A stretch of DNA of 64,000 nt. Source: Neurospora tetrasperma FGSC 2508. Taxonomy: Eukaryota; Ascomycota; Sordariomycetes; Sordariales; Sordariaceae. Shown piece by piece: positions 22,099 through 34,093 of the stretch. How positions within the stretch are numbered: position 1 is the stretch's first letter; every line of letters begins with the position of its first letter. The translations under genes were made by a program, and so were the position numbers. Where the stretch lies: assembly GCF_000213175.1 (NCBI RefSeq), contig NW_009799103.1, positions 2,632,033-2,696,032 of the forward strand, written 5' to 3'. The notes below the pieces were generated by a model, which made no database searches, was not told the DNA's origin, and was given only the letters and a program-made list of their open reading frames with translations.

Positions 22099-23741
22099 CT
22101 GTAGGAGCGATATCGGGCTATTCCTTCCCTACGGTACCTAGTAATGATGGCTTCGGTACACTCCGTTTTTCTCCCGCGTAGACGTGAAGTTTTTTCTCCG
22201 TCTTTCGTTTCTCTCCTTTCGTTATCCATCATCAGCATTGTGGTTAAGATGGCGTCCGACTTTGAAGTTGCCGTTCGGATCTGAAGTTGCCGTTCCAAAA
22301 AAGAGCTCCATTCCCTCATATGGGGAGGTATCGAAAGAACTTCTTGGTACCTCTACCAATGTCAAATTCGCCCGGGGTGTGTTTTTGCTCTAGTGTACTC
22401 GGCAGCCCTGGATCCCCAACCGTCGAGACCATCAAATCGCTACCTAGCAATTTCTCGAGGTAAAACTAGGGGTTGTATATCCTCGCTTCATTCGAAAGGA
22501 AGGCCCGGTTCCTCCACAACAAGGTACATCGGCTCCTTCACAGGCTCTTAAGGAGGCATCAGGAATCGGATCCAAGAACAACAACATATTCCTAGCATTT
22601 TGGTTGTAACTGAGATTGCCGTACACTGTCGTGTCTACCTGTTAATAAAGTCTAACAAGACCTGGGGTTTATGGATTGCCAAGTACAAGAACTTCTGCCC
22701 CTAGGTAGGTAGCCAAAGGCCTAATGTCAATCAATATATTAGTCTTAATAGAATAAACCCCACGCGTTTCGGAATTCCATGACGGGGAAATGTTGTTAAC
22801 AGGGAAGGTCAAGGAGAAGCGTTTTGCTTTTAAAAGACTGCGGCGACCAGGTTTTCCCAAAGGATTAAGTACTTCAACAGACACGAACTATCACAGAGGC
22901 ACAGATACCGTGTAGCTACCTAGGTAAGAAGTTGGGTATGTTCTATTGCGGATATATGCGACAGAAATCTCAAGTCCGCGCCGTTCTTACCTACATATTG
23001 CGACACGAGAGAACGGCCAAGCTCCACCACAAAAAGCTTACGGATTGTAGAAAGAGAAGGTACAGCCGTAGGTAGGGCCCTACCAAGGGTAAGTCCGTAA
23101 AGCCACGCTGCCGGCGGTGTGTCAAGTATCATTCATTACATGTATGACGGGCAACAAAATTGCGCTAGATGCAAAAGGACCATTAGGTCCGGTTTTGAGC
23201 CTCGTCTTCGTGACATGGCTGTTGGTGATACGGCCGTTTGGTTACTCTGATGAGTGTCAGAAACAACCGTTGGGAAACTCTGCTGAACGGGCTAGTAGTG
23301 ACGTTCAGTGGTGTGTGTGTGAAGTGTTATTGATTAGGTTATTGAGTTGTTCGGGTAGTGCGAAACCCCAAGCGATGGCCAAGACAGGCTGATACGGGTT
23401 AAGGCGGGCTGAAAGTGTCTCGCTAGACTGCGGTTCACGGAAAAAGGTCCGTATTAATGGAGGCTGTATATGTCAGGAGGGAAACACGACCTTCTTCGGA
23501 CATGGGGTGCAACGACACAGGATCAGAGTCACTTTACGAGAGTTGGCATGGATATTGAAGAGAATGTATTGGGGTAGTATTGGTCCGGTAGTACTGCTAC
23601 AGGAAAAAGGACAACTAATCTATGAGAGTATCGGACAGACACAAAGAATGCCATGCGAACAAAAAAAGAAAATGCAAAAGAAAAGACAAAGTAGACGTAG
23701 CACAAAGGGAATGTCCCAAACTATCCATGTTTGAGTATTCT
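22099..23741. other. Intergenic region, no gene supported
   Basis: About 1.6 kb between the AA9 remnant and the HMG-box gene. A 13-base unit GAAGTTGCCGTTC occurs twice at 22264-22296. CCTAGGTA-type motifs lie at 22702-22713 and 22917-22926. Short open frames only. Confidence 0.5.
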
Positions 23742-25070
23742 TCACAGAGGCATCTCGCTCTCATCTGTGATCATGTCCATGTTGATCATGTCCTGGAAAC
23801 TCAGGTTCATGTCTTGATCGACGGCCTCTAAGAGCTGTTGATCCAAGAACAGATCTGCATTGGTAAGACCCTCGGTACCAGTAAAATCGGGTAGGGGCAC
23901 TTGCTCCACCTGAGCAGGTTCGTTGACAGCGGGTTCGTTGACAGCGGGTTCGTTGACAGCGGGCTCGCTGGTAGTGGTGTTTGCACCAGCAACCTCGAAC
24001 TCCTGGAGAGCCCTTTCGATATCTGAGTCAGATATATCGGCAGAGTTAGCAAAGCTGTCCTCCAAGCCAGCCAGTGGGTGATTGGTATTTATGGAGGGGA
24101 CTACACCAATGTCAGCAGAGAAGCCGTTCTCGAAGCCGCCCAAGGGCACTTGTTGATCAATCTCCATGGGAATAGGCATAGGGATACTAAAATTTGCCGG
24201 CATGGTAAGCTCCAGAGAGGGCCAAGTATATGTAGGCAGGGAAACCTTGTACATACCAATTATTTCGTCATACGACCACTGAAGGTTGAAAACCTTGGGC
24301 ACGTAGGGCTCGAGCAGCTGGATGTTGCGAACGTGGTGTCTGAGCTGCTCGTAAGTAGAGGCGATGAAGCCATTGTATTCGAGACAGGCTAGTTCATAGT
24401 CCAGACCTTTGTCAGTGGGCCAGTAGGCGGCCCGCATGACTTCAAATTTCTGGCAGAGAGTCAGGAAGGTCTCTAGCTCTTTAGCATGGCTGCTAAGTGC
24501 GGCTAGGCGTTGAAAGATATGGGGTGACAGATCTTTCTGTTGAGTACTCGACAGGGCGAAGGAATCGTGAGAAGCTGGATAGAGAGAGGGGAGGGGTTGG
24601 GGCATAACGGCCGCCTTAGTTTCGGCCCGCTTGGCATCAGTAGTGGAGGGAAGGGTGCGGGACTTGTCCTGCTTGCGTCTAGGTTTGTACTTGTAGTTAG
24701 GAAAGGCTTTGGCGTTCATCTGCTTATCTATAACGGCAAGAGCTTGGTACTTTGATTTGACCGAGGGAGGCTCGAGAGACCAGCTCCGCGAGAGGATGGT
24801 TGATATCATATGCATGGGATGAGATCCCTCTGGAAGTTGGGTACGGTGGGCGTCCCTCCATGCCTTGGCGCGGGCATGATTGGCGGTGAGGTAAAGGACG
24901 AAGTGGTTGCAAGGCCTCTTCGGCTTCCCAAGGCCTAACTCTTTGTGCCTTATCTCGACGGACCTGTGGACGTAGGCTTCCATATCCCGGAGCGGGACAT
25001 GGCCGAGATCCGAATCTTGGCTGAAAGGCTTTGTGAGTAATTCTTCAACGATCTTGGTGTCCCTACCCAT
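23742..25070 (-). CDS. MATA-type HMG-box transcription factor-like protein
   Basis: Single exon, 442 residues from the ATG at 25070. The frame stays open upstream to another ATG at 25208, but those 46 residues are Ser/Thr/His-rich and look like translated leader, so I prefer the inner start. Residues 50-134 form an HMG box of the mating-type/Ste11 class: KRPCNHFVLYL, then SHPMHMISTILSRSW, SVKSKYQALAVIDKQ and FPNYKYKPRRK. Such boxes bend DNA at short A/T-containing sites; Ste11-like members control sexual development. The rest is Pro/Glu-rich with three perfect EPAVN repeats near the C-terminus and an acidic Met/Asp end that could activate transcription. No mating-locus neighbours (APN2, SLA2) are present, so this is not the MAT gene itself. 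It diverges from the GMP synthase gene. Confidence 0.8.
   Translation of the reverse strand: MGRDTKIVEELLTKPFSQDSDLGHVPLRDMEAYVHRSVEIRHKELGLGKPKRPCNHFVLYLTANHARAKAWRDAHRTQLPEGSHPMHMISTILSRSWSLEPPSVKSKYQALAVIDKQMNAKAFPNYKYKPRRKQDKSRTLPSTTDAKRAETKAAVMPQPLPSLYPASHDSFALSSTQQKDLSPHIFQRLAALSSHAKELETFLTLCQKFEVMRAAYWPTDKGLDYELACLEYNGFIASTYEQLRHHVRNIQLLEPYVPKVFNLQWSYDEIIGMYKVSLPTYTWPSLELTMPANFSIPMPIPMEIDQQVPLGGFENGFSADIGVVPSINTNHPLAGLEDSFANSADISDSDIERALQEFEVAGANTTTSEPAVNEPAVNEPAVNEPAQVEQVPLPDFTGTEGLTNADLFLDQQLLEAVDQDMNLSFQDMINMDMITDESEMPL
23924..23972. repeat. 15-base minisatellite within the HMG-box gene
   Basis: The unit GTTCGTTGACAGCGG occurs three times in perfect tandem, with a diverged fourth (GCTCGCTGGTAGTGG). 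It keeps the frame and encodes the repeated EPAVN of the HMG protein. Confidence 0.85.
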
Positions 25071-25208
25071 TTTGGATGACTGGTGGTGACTGATGGTGAT
25101 GGTATGAGTCGCTTTCTGGTGAGTCAGTGTCTGTTGATGTGGTCGTGAGGGCAAGGTTGTGAGGCTGCTTGTTTGAGCTGATGATGTGGATCGAGACAAC
25201 AACAACAT

Positions 25209-25927
25209 GGTTACACTGGATCTCGCCGTCTATTTAAGTCAAATGGCTTCGGGTGAACAAGATGCTTCTCCTATAGACAGGCTCTGGACAGGACGACGAA
25301 GGAAGCACACATTCGCGGAACAGAGAAGTTGAACAAAGACTTGGGCGAGGAAGAGGCTGAAAGAAACCGTAACATTGGCATTGTCCCGCGGAAGAGCATC
25401 CGATGGAGCCGGTGAGCACTCGGTTGAGACATGTCAGTTGTGATAATAAGTAACATGGTCAATGTTCGCTTGATTGATGATGGCATGTGGCAAACAGACG
25501 GACGAAGAGACCTCAAGTGCGGATGAAGTGGAATTAAAGTTGGAACACCTGGGGAATTCCAGGCCGTGGAGCAGCACCCGGACTGCAGTGACAGATGGGT
25601 GGGACCCGACTTTGGCGGGCTTAGGTACTGGGTGGAGTGGGGTATTAATGATTTTGTCTCGTCTGAAGGGGCCTCCATTTATTGGCTGCAGAGCCTTCTT
25701 ATCAGCTTATCGGCAGCTGAGTCATCCGAGATCTAGAGTCCCCGTCTACAGGCACTGACTCCTCCCCCACCCGAGCCGCCTGAAACTGGGTGTGGTTGTT
25801 GCAGGGCCCAAAAAAAAATTGAAACCCTCTCTTTTCTCTCTTTCCGTCTTCGTTTTGAGATCCGGCATCCAAAGTTCGAAGTCGCACATTCGCATCTTGG
25901 TTGTCGATAACCTCCAATTCCAACACC
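25209..25927. promoter_or_regulatory. Divergent promoter region, HMG-box gene and GMP synthase
   Basis: About 720 bases separate the two start regions, which point away from each other. The region must hold both promoters. No coding sequence supported. The GMP synthase leader ends CCAACACCATGG, a strong start context. Confidence 0.6.
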
Positions 25928-28015
25928 ATGGCTGCCGCTACCCTCGGAGAGGTGCCTACCAAGGCCTTCGATACCATCCTGACCTTGGATTTCGGGTGCG
26001 TTGGTCCTCCTGCTCTGCGTGCTTGTTGTTGTTACTGCAATATGCAAGGATATATGTGCATGTGTTCATCCAGTGCTAACAAGCCGTTCCTTTCTCTCAT
26101 AACAGATCGCAGTACACTCATTTGTAGGTCTCTTCTTTTCTTACATTTCACATTCACTCATGCGGGAGATGAGTTACTAGTATACTCTAGGGCTCTGTCG
26201 TGTCGTGGTTGCTTTTGTTTACTTGTGAACCCTGGACTGCCTTCACCCTCTCAACACCCCCCCTGCAGTCCCCCAAATGTAGACAACAACAACAGACATA
26301 CTAACCCAATGACTCCCAAAGGATCACCCGTCGTATGAGAGAGCTCAACATTCTCTCCGAGATGCTGCCATGCACCACCAAGATTGCCGATCTTGACTAC
26401 AAGCCCAAGGGTGTCATTCTCTCCGGCGGCCCCTACTCCGTGTATGAGGACGGTGCTCCTCACGTCGACCCTGCCGTGTTCGAGCTTGGTATGCATCACC
26501 TCTGACCTGAAAGGTTGCTTGCATCTTGTACTAACACTCTCATTGCTTAGGTGTCCCCATTCTTGGCATTTGCTGTATGTGATATCTCATGGTGATTCAT
26601 GTCACCACGGTCTATCCACCTTCACCTCGAGGCATCGGGGCATCATTGACACTCTCACAGATGGCATGCAGGAGATCGCCTGGCGCGCCAGCCCCGAGAA
26701 CGTCATTGCCGGCGTTCACCGCGAGTACGGCCACTCCAACCTGAAGGCCCTCAAGGGCGACGACGCCCACGTCGACCGCCTCTTCGCCGGTCTCGAGGAC
26801 TCCATGCGCGTGTGGATGTCGCACGGTGACAAGCTCGGCGCCCTGCCCGAGGGCTTCCACACCGTCGCTGTGTCCGACAACTCCGAGTACGCCGCCATTG
26901 CGCACAAGACCAAGCCCATCTACGGTCTTCAGTTCCACCCCGAGGTCACCCACTCGCAGAACGGCACCCAGCTGCTCAAGAACTTCGCCGTCGACATTTG
27001 CGGCTGCGCCCAGAACTGGACCATGGCGCGCTTCCTCGACCAGGAAATCGCCCGCATCCGCGACCTCGTCGGCCCCGAGGGCCAAGTCCTCGGCGCCGTC
27101 TCGGGCGGTGTCGACTCCACCGTCGCCGCCAAGCTGATGAAGGAGGCCATCGGCGACCGCTTCTGGGCCGTGCTTGTCAACAACGGCGTCATGCGCCTGG
27201 ACGAGTGCGAGCAGGTCGAGCGCGACCTCAAGCAGCACCTGGGCATCAACCTGACCGTCATCGACGCCTCCAAGGACTTCCTCGAGGGCCTCAAGGGTCT
27301 CCACGACCCCGAGCAGAAGCGCAAGTTCATCGGCGGCAAGTTCATTGACGTGTTCGAGGCCGAGGCCCAGAAGATCGAGGAGGCCGCCGCCAAGTCCGGC
27401 AAGGGCACCAAGATCGGCTTCTTCCTGCAGGGTACCCTGTACCCAGACGTCATCGAGTCGCTCTCCTTCAAGGGCCCCTCGGCCACCATCAAGACCCACC
27501 ACAACGTCGGCGGTCTGCCCGAGCGCATGACCAACGGCCAGGGTCTCCAGCTCATCGAGCCGCTCCGCTCCCTGTACAAGGACGAAGTCCGCGAGCTCGG
27601 CCGCACCCTCGGCATCCACGAGGAACTCGTCATGCGCCACCCCTTCCCCGGTCCCGGCATTGCCGTCCGCATTTTGGGCGAGGTGACGGAGGAGAAGGTG
27701 CGCATTGCTCGCCAGGCCGATCACATTTTCATTTCCGAGATCCGCAAGGCCGGCCTGTACGACCAGATTTCGCAGGCGTACGCCGCAGTTGATCCTAGCC
27801 GTGCTGTGGGTGTCATGGGCGACAAGCGCGTCTACGGCTACATTATCATTCTGCGCGCGGTGACGACCACGGACTTCATGACGGCTGAGGCCTTCAACTT
27901 CCCGTGGGACTTCCTCCAGCGCGTCATGAACAGGATCGTCAACGAGGTCAATGGTGTGTGCAGAGTCACTTATGACATTACCAGCAAGCCTCCTGGCACT
28001 ATTGAGCTTGAGTAA
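25928..28015 (+). CDS. GUA1: GMP synthase (glutamine-hydrolysing)
   Basis: Five exons: 25928-25995, 26106-26123 (18 bases), 26322-26488, 26551-26574 (24 bases) and 26661-28015, phases consistent, 543 residues. It makes GMP from XMP, ATP and glutamine, the last step of de novo guanine nucleotide synthesis, in the cytosol. The N-terminal class I glutamine amidotransferase has [20 protein letters not shown], the oxyanion [11 protein letters not shown] and the nucleophile Cys92 in GICYGMQ; its partner histidine and glutamate are in LQFHPEVTH. The ATP-pyrophosphatase P-loop is SGGVDST. The C-terminal dimerisation domain has RHPFPGPG and ends with the conserved KPPGTIELE split from DITS. The first exon donor is GTGCGT. 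Codon use is strongly biased to C in the third position, as in highly expressed Neurospora genes. The gene looks whole. Confidence 0.97.
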
Positions 28016-28405
28016 GCGGGTCTTTGGTCTAGCGGGAAGGTTGGAAAAGTAAAACGTCTGCAAGGAAAGAAATGAATGAAGATACCATGAGTAACAGATG
28101 GGGAATGAAATAGATTTGACGTGTTCATGCCATGTGTGTTGTGTCAATTGCTATATTTGAGTGATGGAGATCATATGTGCTTGTTTATTCCTACTCGAAG
28201 CTACTCATAGTACCTCTCTAACCGGCGCACTTCTATTCACATAACTCTCGAACCATCATGAAGCCAAGCCCATTAACAAAAGCACAGAAACATAGATACA
28301 TAAGACCACAAATTCCCAACGCCACTTGACTTCCCATCAACCCTCTCACTATGTAGTGAAGAAAAATTTACCTCTATGTACTTGCCGACCTATGTATCAA
28401 TTCTC
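28016..28405. other. Short region between convergent 3' ends
   Basis: 390 bases shared by the 3' UTRs of GMP synthase (+) and the OTU-domain gene (-). No gene seen. Confidence 0.7.
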
Positions 28406-31400
28406 TCACCAAAAACTTTCATCAACCATAAAATCCGCATCATCATCCCCCAACTCCTCAATCCTCAAACTCCCATCAATGACATCTTCCCCGTCCCCCT
28501 GACCCTGCACCTCCACTTTTATCTCTCCATTATTCCCACTCCCCATCCCGGTCTCCTCCCCATATAAATCCTCATCCACCTCCGCCACATCCGACAACCA
28601 CGGCTTCCTCGCCACTTTCCCTCCACCACCTCTTCCCTCCACCTTCTTTCCCACCCTCGAAAGACTTCTCGAGCTTGAACTTGAGCCTGAACTTACGGGC
28701 TTCCTCACAGGTGATATGCTTTCAGAAGAACTATCCGTAGTAGTAGAGACAAGGGACCCAAACCCGGATTTCGCAAACGCGCTTCCTCCTCCTTGAAGCG
28801 CCAGTGCCATTGGGTTGATATTCGCGTTTGCACTAGACACTTTTTCCAAGTTTTGGTCCATGATTTCTGACATGGATGGTTTGTTGGAAGTTGAGCTGGA
28901 GCTGGACGACGATCTTGCCCTTCCGCCTATTCGCCTGCCGGTGGTTCGTGTAGGGGATCCGGAACCGGAACCGGAACCAGCGCGAGGACGACCAGCGCCG
29001 GAACCAGAACCAGAACCAGAACGGGGTCGAGTACTGGAACTAGAGCCAGAGCCAAAGCCAAAGAGAGAGTTACTAGAGCGTGAGGAAGCTGGACTAGGGC
29101 CGGAGCTGGAGCCTGGGCTAGGACCTGCTGGGACTGAGGGACCGCCGCGTGGTTGGGGATTAAATGTTGGGTTGAGCGTGTTGCCGGGGTTGTTGGGCTT
29201 GGAGCCGACGTTGGGGTTAAAGTTGCTGTGCCTCGTAGCTGTGTTGGGGTCGAATCTCTGCATAGGCTTTGCTGGCTGTTTACCTGGCGCGGTGGGTTTG
29301 TTGTGGCTGGCGTTGGAGGCAAGGTTAGAACTGGAGCCTCTGGCTGGTTTGATAGGCCTGAGATCGAGTCTAGGAGCCGTGGAGCTAGAAGCGGCATTTG
29401 AAGTAGAAGAAGAGAAAGTCGTACGCTTTGGATCAAGCTTTGTTGTGTTCGTGGAAGGTGCAGGTCCAAAGGGGTCATCGCCTGCGGGAGTCGAAGAGTT
29501 GGGAGGTGTAGCCGGCCGCAACTTGAGAGTGGGAGGTGGAGGTCTAGCCAGTACCAGAGCCATGGGATTGTCATCGATGATAGTGTCATTCTCGAGGTGA
29601 GACCGTCTTGTTTCCTCGCGCATGTGGCTCGAATTCCCAGGACCTACACTAGGGGCTCTGGAGAGGGATGTGCGACGCTGTCGTCCGGTGCCAGATGCAG
29701 CAGTTGAACTAGATCCGGCACGAGAGACGGAGCGCCGACGACCACTGGAGCCCGAGGCAGAACCTGCGCGAGACCTTCCTCGTTCTTGCTTCTCCCCGTC
29801 CCGTTTCTGCTTCTCCTTCTCCGCATCCCGTTTCTGCTTTTCGTACTGCTCCCTTCTCTTTCTCTGTGCCTCTTGCAGCTGCTTGTCCATCTTATTATTT
29901 CCCTTGTCGTCGGCTCCCTTTTCCCTGGCCTCGCGCGGCTTCTCCTCCGGCTTCGTCTTGTCAACCTTTTTCTCCGCTTGCTTCTCCTCTGTACGGCTGT
30001 GTTGAGGTTTCCTTGATTTTATAAACAGGTCTGCATAGTTCTCCTTGTTCGTCACGTCCTTGACCTTCAGCCTCGCTTCCTCCATGTATCTCTCGCGTTC
30101 CCGTCGTTTTTCAGTCTCCTGATCAACCAACATGTCCATATCCCCATCTGCGTCCATGTCTATATCCGGGCCCATATCCATCGGAACTGTCCCGTCTGGC
30201 GGTGGTCCAGGCGCAAATGAGTCTATCCCCATCATGTCCAGAGTACTCATGTCGGGCTCATCCAGATTCATCTCATTCTCTCCCCTCACCCGCCCCGTCA
30301 TCTCAACCTCCATGGTTCTACTATCAAACGTAGACCAAAACTGCTCCCTGAAATACCGAGCCTCCCACTCTCTACGGTGCGCCAACAATCTATCCTGCTG
30401 CTCCAGCCGGTCTTTAAATCTCCGTTTCGCCTCCTTTGTTTCCCGCTCGACCCTCTTTTCCTCCTCCCTCTGCTGATGTTTTTCCTCCAACAACTGCACC
30501 AGCTGGGCATTACTCCACTTCTTCTCGTTTCCCAGACCCTGGCACTGACCTGCTTCTGCACAAGCCGACATAGACAACTTGGCCCACTGCGCCAGGTCGG
30601 CCAGCAAGACGGGATCGTACCGACTGAGCATCATCTCGAGGGTGTAGATAATCCCCGGGTGCACACCGCTGTGCATAGGGGCGGTGATACCCTTGGTCCA
30701 TTTGCAATGTCCCTTTTCTAGCTCGTCGAGCAGTTGAGCAGCGCTTTTGCCTGCTTTATTCTCGACTTTCATCTCGTACGAGTAGAACTCCAGGAGCAAC
30801 CGGAAGTCATAGCGGGTGAGTAAGGTCACCACGGCAGCGACGTCGGCTGTTGGGCCGAGAAGACTACGAATGGCGAGAGCAGGGTTCTTGGCCTGTTCGA
30901 ATCGCTGGTTACCCAGTTTCAGAGCGTCTAGGACTTGGTGGACTGGTTTCACAATGTTCTCGGGTTGGATGAGCCAGGCGTAGAAGCCGTCGAGCAGTTG
31001 GCGGTCGTGATGGGGGAAGTAGGTGTACAGTTTGGTGAGATCGGGCGGCGGTCGAGAGGAGAGGGCAGTAAGGCCGAATGGCCCTCGAGATATCAGAGCT
31101 GTGGACGTTGTTTGGCCTTGGGTTATCTCTGCTTCGTCTAATTCGCCGCACAATGCTTCAAAGGCCTTACCCACCGGGGGTATGACGACTGGACAATTGG
31201 GTATTGGAAGAGGTCTAGGTGGTCGTAGAACCCTTGGACTCGGCAATCTGTAATTTCTATTTTCTGGTTAAGCAGTGTTATCAGTGGTAGTCGCAGCCGT
31301 AGTTGCAATAGATAGGGGTGCATACCGAGGAATGTGTTTAACCGGAGTAGTAGCCTTGGGTGCAGGCGTTGGCGTTGGCGATCTAGGCTTCATCGCTTCT

Positions 31401-33037
31401 GCATTATGCGTCTGAGTCGCTGTCTTTTCAACCTTGGCGTGCTTTGGACTTGGGGGTTTAGGGTCATCATCATCGTCATCGATAACTATATATTTGCGCT
31501 TTGGCCTAGCTGGCGGTAAATCTGGGGGATCATACCCAACCACTCTGTAAATGTGGCTTTCCGTCACCGAATCTTGATGAGGACCTCGAGGAAGCAATAG
31601 TGAAGATGGAATCGAGTTCAATGGTGCCCGCCAGTGGTGAGATAAGCCGTCAACCGGTCTGTTGTGTTCTGCCGTTTGGAGCTTGTACATCTTTGTTGCT
31701 GCCAGCGTGGGTCGTGGTAGACGAAACTCGTAAGATAAATAGTTGTTCGGAAGCATGGGTCGATAGTGATTTCCGTGCTATAGTTGGTCACAGCAGTGTC
31801 AGCTCGCGTTTCTCAAAGGTCCCATTGTTTGGAGGGAACATGAAGGTGTGAGTGGACGTACAGCATAGCAAAGAAATACGTGTCGACTGTTGTAGGCCCC
31901 AAAAGTCTTCATGTCGTAGACCTTGTTGATGAACTGAACATTCATATTCGAGTCGTACTTGTAAAGCACGAGAAAAATTTTGTAGAGATCAGCAGTCAAA
32001 TAGCACGGGTCGTGGTTCACCCAAAGGCCCGGAATGTGCAGTGCCTCCCAGAGATTGAAGTCTCCCTGTATCTCTGTACCTTGATATTGTATGCCTTCTG
32101 CCTTGGTGCTGAACTTGGTCTCCATCAGTCTCTTATAGAAATCGTGGCGAGGATGATGAGGGTTGTTGAGGATGCTCTCGAGATACCAGAGGTGTTCCGC
32201 TTTGACGAGTAGCCAGAAGCTGGCACTGCCGTAGATCAGCAGCGCGACAGAAGTCCAGTAACAGTGCCCATCTTCCAAGTGTTTGCCATCCCTGTCCTCC
32301 GAGTGCCACTGATTTGGATGCATCACAAAGACCACCTTTTCGACCATGGGGAAGCCCTTGTAGAGGACAGCGGGGGGATTTGGTTTGTTTTTAAAATATC
32401 GCTTGTGGTTTTTGAAAAATCCCGACCAATCGAAATCTCCGAGCATAGTCGCCAGGTCTGGATCGGAAATTGGATTTGCAAGATTGGACTTGGAATACCG
32501 GTCGGTAAATTTGGTAGTTGCAGCTAGTTTGTATCTGCCAAAGTGGTCATCGATGGACCTTTTATATCCGAGTCGCTTTCTAATCGCTGTAAAGTCGTGG
32601 GTTGAGGTTAGTCTAACCGGTTCGCCATCCCCTCGCGTACGCTTAGTTGACGTTGTCGGAATATCTTCGCCCCCAGGAACAACAGCCGTCTTCTTGAACG
32701 GAAGCGGCTTGAATTTAATACTTCTGCCCTCTCCATCGTCGTCAACAACTGTGGCAACCTCAGCCTCCTTGAAAGCCTCCGGGCGCTCCCAAATCTCGAC
32801 CGTTACAACCGGGGCAGCAGCGTTTATCGGATCAACAATCGGGTTTTCCTGTCGGATCGTTTCGAGTTCTTCGTAGTAGATGATTTTCGGAAGTTCTCTG
32901 CGATAGTGTTCATTTGCCGGTTTGAAATACAATTCCTCTATTCTCCTGCCGGAGATAGCGGATGACCGGGAGGTGGCAGGTCTCAGCGCGCCGGAGTCGG
33001 ACTGCTGCGACCCTTCAGCGGACTGTTTTGGCGGCAT
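28406..33037 (-). CDS. OTU-domain (cysteine protease fold) protein with long low-complexity tail
   Basis: Three exons on the minus strand: 33037-31862, 31777-31326 and 31247-28406, giving about 1489 residues. The second acceptor is ambiguous: ATAG (exon from 31256) adds Asn-Tyr-Arg in frame. Joining is needed because the catalytic histidine falls at the start of exon 2 and exon 3 has no early ATG. Residues 255-400 look like an ovarian-tumour domain: DGHC with Cys259 at the usual nucleophile position before a helix (YWTSVALLIYG), and GNHY with His396. OTU enzymes remove ubiquitin. Exon 2 continues into an Asp-run (IVIDDDDDDP) and a Lys/Pro-rich linker. The last 946 residues hold a helical domain unknown to me (roughly 575-830 of the whole), a charged Lys/Glu coiled stretch, and long Ser/Gly/Arg-rich repeats. 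Enzyme activity is inferred; function unknown. Confidence 0.75.
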
Positions 33038-34093
33038 AATTTGGATTCGGATTGCGCCTGACGAGGTCAGTATGAACGTATGCTACAGGAGAATTGAGGG
33101 TAAAAGTTCGAAAAGGCAGTTTCACCCAAGAAGCAGGCTGTTCACCGAACGTGGTGTGGTTGCGACGTTTTGTTCCTAAGTATCGGGAAGTTGACTGGAG
33201 CGACCGACGGCTCCCCCGCGTTGTTCACCATCCCATCTTCTTGGTAGGTGTGTTCCATTGTTCGTCCAGGTCCATGACAAACAAAGATGGCGGCCGTTGT
33301 CTTTGACATTGCTGCTGAACCTTGTGGCTTTGGTGATGGCAGTGGTCGTAAAAGTGGTGGCTATTGTTTAAATGGGGGCGCCTGGCCCTCTTCTTCCGGA
33401 TTTGGCATTTCGGTGGCTGGAGGTATCGTCGAGTAACTTTAACAATAGAAAGTGTGCAACAAAGTAAGCGAGTGGATGGTAAAGCGATTCTTTATTTATT
33501 TCAGTCTTGGGAAACAAAGGCGAGTGCCTTGGATGTCGAGGTGGAAAAGAACAAGAACTCGAAAATGAGTGGATCACAGGTGGGGTTCGAGTCGGCGACA
33601 GGTACATAGCATGCGCTCCTGTCATTGGTCCATGTCTACATCACATCGCCCAAAAGGGAAAGTGCGGATATGCTTGAAATCTCCTCCTTCAGGTCAACAT
33701 GTGAATATCGTCTATCCACATCGCACATAGCTTGAGGGTACTAGAACGCCAATGGATTGTATTCTTGATACGCTATCATGTGAGGGAAAAGGTACAGAAT
33801 CTGGAAAAACAAACGTCCTTGATGCCTTGTATACAGCGAGACCAGTCTTCGCTTTCCGTCATGGACAAAGTCCCGTCTTTTCACCTCCAACGGACCAAGA
33901 CATCATCAACCCCAGCCCATTGTCAACATCCCAGGTTTGACGTCTCAAAGAACAGAAAAGAAAAAAAAAAACATCATACTTCGCTGGATATGCATTGCCA
34001 ACCATTGACTCCCTCCATGTCCCCCCTCGTAAACATCCCCCAGCACGCATGGGAGGAGGTGTTTTCCAGAGCTATAGCTCCGAAGCACACCGT
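33038..34093. other. Intergenic region upstream of the OTU gene
   Basis: About 1 kb with the OTU gene promoter and the 3' UTR of the zinc-finger gene. An A-run of twelve lies at 33959-33970. No gene supported. Confidence 0.55.

Noticed and set aside
25071-25208. Longer N-terminus for the HMG-box protein from the ATG at 25208
   Set aside because: The 46 extra residues are Ser/Thr/His low complexity, like translated leader; kept only as an alternative.
26612-28147. A 511-codon minus-strand open frame opposite GMP synthase
   Set aside because: It mirrors the strongly C-biased codons of GMP synthase; the product is a Leu/Val/Gly/Asp-rich shadow with no start context or domain.
28815-29600. A 261-codon plus-strand Glu/Pro/Leu-rich frame opposite the OTU gene tail
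   Set aside because: It is the complement of Ser/Gly/Arg repeats in the real gene; the repetitive PEPEPE pattern is an artefact of those repeats.
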